DNA of 56,529 nucleotides from assembly GCA_910586025.1 (NCBI GenBank), contig CAJUIO010000012.1:1-56529 (forward strand), read 5' to 3'. The notes below the pieces were generated by a model, which searched no databases, was not told the origin of the DNA, and was given only the letters and a program-made list of their open reading frames with translations. Shown here one piece after another: positions 49,895-56,529 of this stretch. This stretch comes from an uncultured Lachnospiraceae bacterium. GTDB taxonomy: Bacteria; Bacillota; Clostridia; Lachnospirales; Lachnospiraceae. The stretch's first letter is position 1. Each line of letters begins with the position of its first letter. The translations under genes were made by a program, and so were the position numbers.

Positions 49895-51247
49895 TTATAA
49901 CAATGGTGTCATATACAGGGGCAGAAAAACGATACCGTCATCCACCTTCAAGTCGCCCGTATGCAGTACATATGCAATGTCCAACTGCTCTTTGTACTTC
50001 CCCATAAACTTCTTAAGGGAAGACAAGGTATAATTTTTACCGGACTTCACTTCAATCGGTGAAATATTGTGCCTGCTGCTTATCTTGCTCTTGGCAATCA
50101 AAAAATCAATTTCCATGCGGCTTGCCGCATCATCACGGGAGGCATTGGAATAAAAGTATAGCTTATGCCCTGACGCTGCCAGCATTTGCGCAACGATATT
50201 CTCCATGATCATTCCTTTATTTACCTCCAACCGATCAAACAAAAGCTTCTTGTATATTTCCTCGCTGACAATACCATTCTCATCAAAAGCATGACTGATC
50301 AAGAGCCCGGTATCCGCCATATAACATTTCAGCGTCAGCCGGTCCATGTTAAGGCGCAGCCCGATATCCGGGGCTGTAGAATTATAGCAATTATTTACAA
50401 TCATGGCATCATAGAGCCAAAATATCGCATCCTCATATTCCCGGAAACGCGCCTCCTTTTTCAGGGAAGACAGCCGGAACTTCCTGTCATGTTTTTGGAG
50501 CTGCGCCGGGATATTTTCAAAAATCTGCTCCACCTTCATCTCATACCCTTCAGCATGCTTTACAATGTCCGCCCGGTATAATTCAAGAATATCCCTTTTT
50601 ATCCTGTCCACCTTGTCAAAATCGCGGGTATCTGCATAGGTTTTAATTGCCTGCGGCATTCCGCCCACAATCAGATACTGCCTGAAATAGTCCATTGCTT
50701 TTCTGTGGAGTGCCTGACCCAGCGGCTTTTTTTCTTTAAAACAAATTTTTACGAGATTCATCAGCGTCTCATTAGAGAGCGCCCATAAAAATTCTTCAAA
50801 ATCTAACGGGTACATTTTCATATGCCGTTCTTCTGAGGGAATGACAATGTCCCGGACATTTTTTTTAATGCTCATCAGGGAACCTGTCTCGATATAATCA
50901 TATCTCCCATCCGCAACAAGATATTTTATCGCTGCCCGTGCCCTGGGAAAAAGCTGTACCTCGTCAAAAATGATCAATGTTTCCCTCTCTTGCAGCTTCA
51001 CATTATAAAAACTGGACAGATACAAAAAAAAGGTATCCAAATCATTCAGATAATTGATAAACAAATCTGTAACTTCTCTATTTACACGGTTAAAGTCAAC
51101 CAGAATATAATTTTTATATTCCCTCCGGGCAAATTCTTCAACAATATAACTTTTCCCGACCCGACGCGCCCCGTCTATCAGCAAAGCGGTCTTTCCTGCC
51201 TCCTCCTGTTTCCATTTTAATAATTCCGCATAGATCTTTCTTTCCAT
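49895..51247 (-). CDS. AAA-type ATPase with DUF4143 domain, orphan
   Basis: 450 residues. Walker A is IDGARRVGKSYIVEEFA (about 23-39), Walker B is LIIFDEVQLFPRARAAIKYL (about 92-111), and an arginine-containing sensor lies in GSLMSIKKNVRD. A winged-helix segment follows, then the C-terminal DUF4143 nuclease-like fold: MEIDFLIAKSKISSRHNISP, IEVKSGKNYTLSSLKKFM. The E...D-x(n)-E-x-K set resembles the PD-(D/E)xK arrangement. The family is common and its function is unresolved. It looks more A/T-rich than its neighbours, has no operon partner, and is preceded by three phased direct repeats, which suggests horizontal acquisition. Confidence 0.9.
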   Translation of the reverse strand: MERKIYAELLKWKQEEAGKTALLIDGARRVGKSYIVEEFARREYKNYILVDFNRVNREVTDLFINYLNDLDTFFLYLSSFYNVKLQERETLIIFDEVQLFPRARAAIKYLVADGRYDYIETGSLMSIKKNVRDIVIPSEERHMKMYPLDFEEFLWALSNETLMNLVKICFKEKKPLGQALHRKAMDYFRQYLIVGGMPQAIKTYADTRDFDKVDRIKRDILELYRADIVKHAEGYEMKVEQIFENIPAQLQKHDRKFRLSSLKKEARFREYEDAIFWLYDAMIVNNCYNSTAPDIGLRLNMDRLTLKCYMADTGLLISHAFDENGIVSEEIYKKLLFDRLEVNKGMIMENIVAQMLAASGHKLYFYSNASRDDAASRMEIDFLIAKSKISSRHNISPIEVKSGKNYTLSSLKKFMGKYKEQLDIAYVLHTGDLKVDDGIVFLPLYMTPLL

Positions 51248-51325
51248 ACGATGCTCCCTTTTTTATTTCAAATGCAAGTTTAAAAGTTTTTACCCATAAG
51301 TATAATACCTTCACTACAAGCATAT

Positions 51326-51404
51326 CACGTTTTCAGGATTTTATAAATATAATATTTGCACGTTTTCAAGATTTTTATATCGCCGAATTATCACGTTTTC
51401 AAGA
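51326..51404. repeat. Three direct repeats with exact 33-bp period upstream of the DUF4143 gene
   Basis: CACGTTTTCA followed by (A/G)GA occurs at 51326-51338, 51359-51371 and 51392-51404, exactly 33 bp apart (about three helical turns). They lie 80-157 bp before the ATPase start and just before the purL terminator. The intervening DNA is A/T-rich and not conserved. It resembles an operator array. Confidence 0.75.
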
Positions 51405-51440
51405 AAACAGGAAAGGCTGCCTTACGAATCAGGCAGCCCT
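51405..51440 (-). terminator. Terminator of the tetR-purL operon
   Basis: Minus strand GGCTGCCT (51431-51438) and AGGCAGCC (51415-51422) with an 8-nt loop, followed by TTTCCTGTTTTCTTG. 25 bp after the purL stop. Its tail runs into the third phased repeat. Confidence 0.85.
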
Positions 51441-51465
51441 TCTCACATATATCATAATCTCTCTT

Positions 51466-54400
51466 CTATCTGAAATATTCCACTCCCGACTCGAATATCC
51501 GAAGATCCTGCTCTCCGTAAATATTCACCGCAACGCCGTCTCCCCGGCGCTCCGCATGTGCCATCTTTCCGAAGCACCTTCCATCCGGGGAGGTGATTCC
51601 CTCGATGGCTGCATAGGAACCGTTGATGTTCCACTCCTCGTCCATGGAGATATTTCCCTCCGGGTCACAGTACCTGGTCGCCACCTGACCGTTTTCAAAC
51701 AGCCTGTCGATCCACTCCCTGGGAGCCACAAACCGCCCCTCGCCGTGGGAAGCCGGAGTTACATACACGCCGCCCGCTTCCGCTCCCATGAGCCAGGGCG
51801 ACTTGTTTGACACTACCTTGGTGTAGACCATCCTGGAAATGTGACGGTTGATGGTGTTAAAGGTAAGCGTCGGTGAATTCTCCTTCTGGCCCGCAATCTC
51901 ACCGCAGGGTACGAGGCCTAACTTGATCAGCGCCTGGAAGCCGTTGCAGATTCCAAGAGCCAGACCGTCTCTCTCATTCAAAAGCCGCATCACCGCTTCC
52001 CTGATCTTCGCATTCCGGAATGCGGTGGCGAAGAATTTGGCGCTGCCGTCCGGCTCGTCACCTGCGGAAAAGCCGCCGGGGAACATGATAATCTGAGCTT
52101 CGTTGATATCCCGCTCAAAGGCCGCCACCGACTGCCTTATATCCTCCGGGGTCAGATTTTTGAACACCTGAGTGATCACCCTTGCACCTGCCCGCTCAAA
52201 GGCCGCCAGGCTGTCGTACTCGCAGTTGGTTCCGGGGAACACCGGAATAAACACCGTAGGCTTTGCCACCTTATTCCTGCAGACATAAACCCCGTCCGCC
52301 CTGTAAATCTTATCTTCCAGTTTTTCCGTTCCCCTGTCCGCCTTGGTGGGAAATACCTTTTCCAGACGCAGTGTCCATGCCGCCAGAGCCTCCTCCATGG
52401 AAAGGCTGCAGCCTCCAAAGGTAAATACGGGCTCTTCCTTTATCTCACCGACGATCCTCAGATTCAGCCCCGGCTCCCGCAGCTGTGCCGCATCCGACGG
52501 CAACATTTCCAGAACCAGATCGCCCAGACAATTTTCAAACAGATCCGCAGGCTTTAGCTGATCGTCATAGACCACTCCCAGCTTATTTCCAAAGGCCATC
52601 TTGCTGATTCCGGCCGCAAGGCCCTTTGCATCCAGGGCGTATGCCGCCTTAACCTTCCCCTCCCGCATAAGCCTTGTGACAAAATCGTAGGTTTTCATTA
52701 CATGCTCATACACGGGTATATCGTACTCATCCCTGTCAAACCACAGCTGTACCAGCTTATCCCCCGCACTCTTAAGCTCCGGTGTGATAATCTCCTTCAT
52801 TCTGGCAATATCTACCGCAAAGGACACCAGGGTAGGGGGGACATCAATATCATTAAAGGTTCCGGACATACTGTCCTTTCCCCCGATAGAGGCAAGCCCG
52901 TATCCGATCTGTGCGTCATAGGCTCCGAGAAGAGCCGTAAAGGGCTGGCTCCACCGCTCCGGATCCGAGGTCATCCTGCGGAAATACTCCTGGAAGGTAA
53001 ACCGGATCTTGCCGTAATCGCCTCCGGCCGCCACTATTTTTGCCATGGACTCCGTCACCGCATAGACCGCTCCGTGATAAGGACTCCAGGAGGACAGATA
53101 CGGATCAAAGCCGTAGCTCATCATAGTGACGGTGTCCGTCCTTCCCTCCAATGAAGGAAGCTTTGCCACCATGGCCTGTGTCTCCGTGAGCTGATATTTC
53201 CCTCCATAGGGCATCAGCACGCTGGCCGCCCCGATGGAGGAATCGAACATTTCCACAAGGCCCTTCTGAGAGCAGACGTTCAGATCGTTCAGGGTTCTCA
53301 CATAGGCCTCCTTGAGATCTCCCTGATCCAGTGCCTCCTTCACCGCAGGCACTGCAAGCTTTCTGAAATAATTTTCTTCCCTGGACGGAATATTTACCAC
53401 CACGCCGGTCTCCTGATGGGCACCGTTGGTATCCAGAAAATCTCTCCGGATATTCACGATCTCCTTCCCTCTCCATTTGAGCACCAGTCTGGGTTCCTGT
53501 GTCACTACCGCGACGGGAACGGCTTCCAAATTCTCCTGGGACGCAAACCCGAGGAACTCCTCCACCTTTCCGGGATCCACCACCACGGCCATTCTCTCCT
53601 GAGATTCGGAGATAGCAAGCTCCGTTCCGTCAAGACCCGCATATTTCTTAGGCACCCTGTCGAGATCCACCACGAGTCCCTCCGCCAGCTCGCCGATGGC
53701 AACGGAGACACCGCCGGCTCCGAAGTCGTTGCACTTCTTGATGATACGGCTGACCTCGCCTCTGCGGAAAAGACGCTGAATCTTACGCTCCGTGGGAGCG
53801 TTTCCCTTCTGTACCTCGGCCCCGCAGGTCTCAATGGAGCTTTCCGTATGTACCTTGGAGGAGCCTGTCGCACCGCCGCAGCCGTCTCTTCCCGTTCTTC
53901 CTCCCAAAAGTATAATCACATCGCCGGGATCTGAGCTCTTCCGCATTACGTTCCTGCGGGGAGCCGCACCCATCACCGCTCCGATCTCCATTCTCTTGGC
54001 CACATAGTCCGGGTGATAGATCTCCTTTACAAAGCCGGTGGCAAGTCCGATCTGATTTCCGTAGGATGAGTAACCGCTTGCCGCACCCCGCACCAGCTTT
54101 TTCTGGGACAGCTTTCCCTTGAGAGTCTCCGCGACCGGAACCGTGGGATCCGCCGCACCCGTAACCCTCATTGCCTGATAGACATAGCCCCGTCCCGAGA
54201 GGGGATCCCGTATAGCGCCTCCAAGGCAGGTGGCCGCACCGCCGAAGGGCTCGATCTCTGTGGGATGGTTGTGAGTCTCGTTCTTGAAAAAGACAAGCCA
54301 CTCCTCTCTCACCGGGCCGTTCCCGTAATCCATCTCCACAGGAACCACCACCGAACAGGCGTTGATCTCGTCCGACTCCTCCAGATCCTCAAGCTTGCCA

Positions 54401-55281
54401 TCCTTTTTCAGCTTCCGCATTGCCATCAGAGCAAGATCCATCAGGCAGACAAATTTATCCTCTCTGTCTCCGAAAATTTCCTTTCTGGTATCCAGATAAC
54501 TCTCATACGCAGTCTCAAGAGGCGCCCTGTAATATCCCTCCTGAAACTGTATATCCTTAAGCTCCGTGGAGAACGTGGTATGGCGGCAGTGATCCGACCA
54601 ATAGGTATCCAGCACCCTGATCTCGGTCATGGAAGGATCTCTGTGCTCCTGCCCTGCAAAATATTTCTGAATATGCAGGAAATCCTTAAAGGTCATGGCA
54701 AGTCCGAGAGAGTCGTACAGAGTGCGAAGCTCCCCCTCCTCCATATCCTTAAATCCGCAGACCACGCTTACATCCGAAGGCTCCTCATACTCCGTCAGCA
54801 GAGTCTCGGGCTTAACCATGTCCGTTTCTCTGGAATCCACGGGATTAACGCAGTATGATCTGATTCTGGCAAATTCCTCATCGGAAATCTCTCCCTCAAT
54901 CAGATAGGTGACCGCCGTCCGGATCAGCGGTTCCTCGTCCTCCTTCAGGAACTTCACACACTGCAGGGCGGAATCGGCCCTCTGGTCAAACTGCCCCGGA
55001 AGGAACTCCACGCCGAATACCCTGCCTCCCTCCGGAATCTCGATCGTCTCCCTGTACAGAATATCCACCGGCGGCTCCGAAAATACCATCCGGCAGGCCG
55101 CCTCAAAGGTTTCCTCCGATAAATTCTCCACATCATAGCGGATAAACACCCGGACATTCCTGATGCCCTTTATCCCCAGATAACTGTCGATTTCCTCCCT
55201 CAGCTCCTTTGCCTTTACCGCAAAAGGCTCCTTCTTTTCCACATAGATCCGTTTTACGTTTCCCATGGTGAATTCCATCAT
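51466..55281 (-). CDS. purL: Phosphoribosylformylglycinamidine synthase, single chain
   Basis: 1271 residues, the long one-chain form. ATP-dependent conversion of FGAR to FGAM with glutamine, in purine synthesis. N-terminal domain, then two AIR-synthase-like halves with THNHPTEIEPFGGAATCLGG, NDFGAGGVSVAIGELAEG and GGKDSMSGTFND. The glutaminase domain (from about 990) has FIPVFPGTNCEYDSLAAFER, PGGFSAGDEPDGS and nucleophile Cys in GLALGICNGFQALIKLGLVP. Three ATGs compete at the start (55281, 55278, 55266). GGAGG directly abuts the first, so the exact start is open. 16 bp after the TetR gene. Confidence 0.96.
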   Translation of the reverse strand: MMEFTMGNVKRIYVEKKEPFAVKAKELREEIDSYLGIKGIRNVRVFIRYDVENLSEETFEAACRMVFSEPPVDILYRETIEIPEGGRVFGVEFLPGQFDQRADSALQCVKFLKEDEEPLIRTAVTYLIEGEISDEEFARIRSYCVNPVDSRETDMVKPETLLTEYEEPSDVSVVCGFKDMEEGELRTLYDSLGLAMTFKDFLHIQKYFAGQEHRDPSMTEIRVLDTYWSDHCRHTTFSTELKDIQFQEGYYRAPLETAYESYLDTRKEIFGDREDKFVCLMDLALMAMRKLKKDGKLEDLEESDEINACSVVVPVEMDYGNGPVREEWLVFFKNETHNHPTEIEPFGGAATCLGGAIRDPLSGRGYVYQAMRVTGAADPTVPVAETLKGKLSQKKLVRGAASGYSSYGNQIGLATGFVKEIYHPDYVAKRMEIGAVMGAAPRRNVMRKSSDPGDVIILLGGRTGRDGCGGATGSSKVHTESSIETCGAEVQKGNAPTERKIQRLFRRGEVSRIIKKCNDFGAGGVSVAIGELAEGLVVDLDRVPKKYAGLDGTELAISESQERMAVVVDPGKVEEFLGFASQENLEAVPVAVVTQEPRLVLKWRGKEIVNIRRDFLDTNGAHQETGVVVNIPSREENYFRKLAVPAVKEALDQGDLKEAYVRTLNDLNVCSQKGLVEMFDSSIGAASVLMPYGGKYQLTETQAMVAKLPSLEGRTDTVTMMSYGFDPYLSSWSPYHGAVYAVTESMAKIVAAGGDYGKIRFTFQEYFRRMTSDPERWSQPFTALLGAYDAQIGYGLASIGGKDSMSGTFNDIDVPPTLVSFAVDIARMKEIITPELKSAGDKLVQLWFDRDEYDIPVYEHVMKTYDFVTRLMREGKVKAAYALDAKGLAAGISKMAFGNKLGVVYDDQLKPADLFENCLGDLVLEMLPSDAAQLREPGLNLRIVGEIKEEPVFTFGGCSLSMEEALAAWTLRLEKVFPTKADRGTEKLEDKIYRADGVYVCRNKVAKPTVFIPVFPGTNCEYDSLAAFERAGARVITQVFKNLTPEDIRQSVAAFERDINEAQIIMFPGGFSAGDEPDGSAKFFATAFRNAKIREAVMRLLNERDGLALGICNGFQALIKLGLVPCGEIAGQKENSPTLTFNTINRHISRMVYTKVVSNKSPWLMGAEAGGVYVTPASHGEGRFVAPREWIDRLFENGQVATRYCDPEGNISMDEEWNINGSYAAIEGITSPDGRCFGKMAHAERRGDGVAVNIYGEQDLRIFESGVEYFR

Positions 55282-55297
55282 CCTCCGTTCTCTCTTT

Positions 55298-55882
55298 CTA
55301 ATCTTCTATGATAAGACCCTGCATCACATACATGATTTCACGGTCCACCGCTGCCTGCGTGATTCCCCTCGTAAGGGATGCGATCTTGAGCCCTTCCAGG
55401 ACATACATGATATTGCTGGCCGCCCGCCTTGGATCCTCACAGTAGAATTCCCCGCTCTCCACCCCGGCCTCGATCAGCTTCTGGATCACCAGCACCGCCG
55501 AATCGAACTGCTTTTTCATGAAGTTCTCCCCTTCTTCCTTCGCATGCTCGAACAGGAACTCATAGGAAGCTCTGGAAAGACCCTGATTCCTCTCAAGCAG
55601 TTCCTTCTTCTGCTCCTTCAGAAAAAGTGCGAGAATAGCCGCAGGTCCTGCCTCCTTTGGGATATTCTTCGCAAAGACATCATCCGTTTCGAGCTGCTCC
55701 AGCTGCAGAACCTCCAAAAAAAGCTCCTTAGTGCTGGAAAAATAAAGATACAGCCCTCCGCGGCTGATCCCGCAGGCCTCCACGATATCCTTCATGGTAA
55801 CACATCCGTATCCCTTTTCCCCGAACACCCTCCTGGCTGTTTCCAGTATGTATTTTTTCTTTTGTACCGACTTATCACTCAT
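55298..55882 (-). CDS. TetR-family transcriptional regulator
   Basis: 194 residues, GGGAG 9 nt before the ATG. N-terminal helix-turn-helix: YILETARRVFGEKGYGCVTM, KDIVEACGISRGGLYLYFSS, TKELFLEVL. The C-terminal all-helical ligand domain is unassigned, with a Cys in ESGEFYCEDPRRAASNIMYV. Upstream of purL with a 16-bp gap, hence probably one transcript. TetR control of purine genes is not usual, so the regulator may act elsewhere or on its own operon. Confidence 0.93.
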   Translation of the reverse strand: MSDKSVQKKKYILETARRVFGEKGYGCVTMKDIVEACGISRGGLYLYFSSTKELFLEVLQLEQLETDDVFAKNIPKEAGPAAILALFLKEQKKELLERNQGLSRASYEFLFEHAKEEGENFMKKQFDSAVLVIQKLIEAGVESGEFYCEDPRRAASNIMYVLEGLKIASLTRGITQAAVDREIMYVMQGLIIED

Positions 55883-55968
55883 AATAAATTACTCCCGCAT
55901 CTTCTTCATCTTACCATAAAATTATCGAATATGCACTCTGAAATTTCAAAATTATGTCGGAAAAAGAG

Positions 55969-55997
55969 TTGACAGGACAGGCAGATTTGGGTATAAT
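55969..55997 (+). promoter_or_regulatory. Promoter of the tRNA-Trp gene
   Basis: -35 TTGACA (55969-55974), 17-bp spacer, -10 TATAAT (55992-55997): full consensus, 38 bp before the tRNA. Confidence 0.92.
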
Positions 55998-56034
55998 AAC
56001 TTTCAGTGATTTTGAGAAGCACACATAATCACAT

Positions 56035-56105
56035 AGGGGCATAGTTCAAAGGTAGAACAGCGGTCTCCAAAACCGTCGATGTGGGTTCGATTCCTACTGC
56101 CCCTG
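56035..56105 (+). tRNA. tRNA-Trp (anticodon CCA)
   Basis: 71 nt with a complete cloverleaf. Acceptor AGGGGCA/TGCCCCT (56035-56041 with 56098-56104) plus discriminator G, D-arm with AGTTCAAAGGTAGAAC, anticodon loop CTCCAAA with CCA, and T-arm GTGGG-TTCGATT-CCTAC. No encoded CCA tail, since TTAAA follows. Single tRNA with its own promoter and a downstream hairpin. Confidence 0.98.
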
Positions 56106-56118
56106 TTAAATATTTCAG

Positions 56119-56166
56119 GCGAGGGCCGGTGCAGCGTTCAGTTGCGCCGGCCCTCGTATTGTTTTG
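56119..56166. terminator. Terminator after tRNA-Trp and the FtsX-type gene
   Basis: GAGGGCCGG (56121-56129) and CCGGCCCTC (56147-56155) with inner TGCA/TGCG pairing, then GTATTGTTTTGTTT on the plus strand. It stands between convergent units and probably serves both. Confidence 0.8.
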
Positions 56167-56194
56167 TTTCCGGACAATTTGGGATTTCTCTCTG

Positions 56195-56529
56195 TCATTG
56201 CCGCAGCCGTTCTATGATGCTGACTTTGGTAATCTGCCTGTACAAAAGCGCCGGTATCGCCACGGTCAGGAGTATAAGAAACGGATAGATCACCAGCATG
56301 GGCCACATGACAAAGCGATAGGTGAAAAACCAAATCCCCCCGGAAATTCCCCGCACGACTACCACGGAAAACAGACCGCCAAGCACAATCGATGTGACAA
56401 TCGTTCCCATGGCATAATACAGTCCTTCATAAGAGAGCATACGCTTTAACTGCCTGCCGGTCATGCCGATGCTCTGCAGCATGGCAAACTCCTTTTTGCG
56501 GGTGATAACGCTTGTCAGAACGGAGTTGA
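56195..56529 (-). CDS. ABC transporter permease, FtsX/MacB type, C-terminal part (cut by window edge)
   Basis: The last 111 codons are visible. The frame is open to the window edge, so the start is outside. The first residues, NSVLTSVITRKKEFAMLQSI, then GMTGRQLKRMLSYEGLYYAM, are the family signature after the penultimate large domain. Two to three membrane helices follow (GTIVTSIVLGGLFSVVVV; WPMLVIYPFLILLTVAIPAL), then the ending RQITKVSIIERLRQ. This is the C-terminus of an FtsX-like permease of peptide-antibiotic or lipoprotein-type exporters. The partner ATPase would be outside the window. Confidence 0.9.
   Translation of the reverse strand, partial: NSVLTSVITRKKEFAMLQSIGMTGRQLKRMLSYEGLYYAMGTIVTSIVLGGLFSVVVVRGISGGIWFFTYRFVMWPMLVIYPFLILLTVAIPALLYRQITKVSIIERLRQ

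Noticed and set aside
51326..51404. CRISPR-like array
   Set aside because: Only three 13-bp units, with A/T-rich intervals of 20 bp and no cas genes. Repeat length and number do not fit a CRISPR.

Overview
The window looks like chromosome from an anaerobic gut-type Clostridia, most likely Lachnospiraceae. The GC content is moderate, most genes have strong AGGAGG-type ribosome binding sites, and several promoters match the sigma-A consensus with 17 bp spacers. The gene content also fits: an isomerase/kinase/aldolase rhamnose pathway, a GH36/LplABC cluster with a YesMN pair, a two-gene SufC/SufB-D-like system, single-chain PurL, and FeoA-FeoA-FeoB with a Cys-rich partner. I cannot name the species. 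Most genes are on the minus strand. Starts were re-chosen wherever a ribosome binding site or promoter argued for it.

Layout: 1-50 is the 5' end of a group II intron that runs off the left edge, placed just after a terminator. 106-2234 holds a LacI regulator and two unknown coiled-coil proteins (one resembling DUF6033). 2403-6030 is L-rhamnose catabolism (rhaB-rhaA-rhaD). 6182-8485 is a large multi-pass membrane protein. 8667-12524 is an ABC importer of the TrpX-like class with a trailing AraC regulator. 12611-14143 is a secreted or anchored transglutaminase-like protein. 14313-15969 (plus strand) is the minimal SufC plus SufB/D-like pair. 16059-17190 pairs a membrane-anchored LuxR regulator with a MotA-like membrane protein. 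17375-18511 is a ferredoxin-type aldo/keto reductase.

The middle is rich in metal genes. 18604-21146 is a zinc/cadmium operon (separate HMA protein, P-type ATPase, SmtB-like repressor) behind a consensus promoter and an SmtB-type operator. 21380-24260 is a copper operon (CsoR, CopA) whose CsoR operator fills the promoter spacer. 24364-28089 is an HD-GYP response regulator with a hybrid histidine kinase. 28263-31647 is ferrous iron uptake (feoA, feoA, feoB, Cys-rich partner) with a divergent DtxR-type regulator and two copies of one operator-like motif. The pore core of FeoB has been replaced in frame by palindromic repeat-like DNA.

The last third contains a GH2 beta-mannosidase (31745-34264), a small membrane protein, a LysR regulator, carAB (35642-39932) with a truncated membrane-protein ORF running in frame into carA, an alpha-galactosidase with an Lpl-type ABC importer (40535-46476), and the divergent YesN/YesM pair (46683-49873). 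These are followed by an orphan DUF4143 ATPase with three 33-bp-phased direct repeats upstream, a tetR-purL operon, tRNA-Trp, and the C-terminal part of an FtsX-type permease running off the right edge. No intergenic stretch exceeds about 300 bases.

The observations most worth follow-up are the FeoB core replacement, the phased repeats before the DUF4143 gene, the terminator-associated group II intron, the duplicated feo operator motif, the LuxR/MotA-like membrane pair, and the in-frame read-through ORF into carA.
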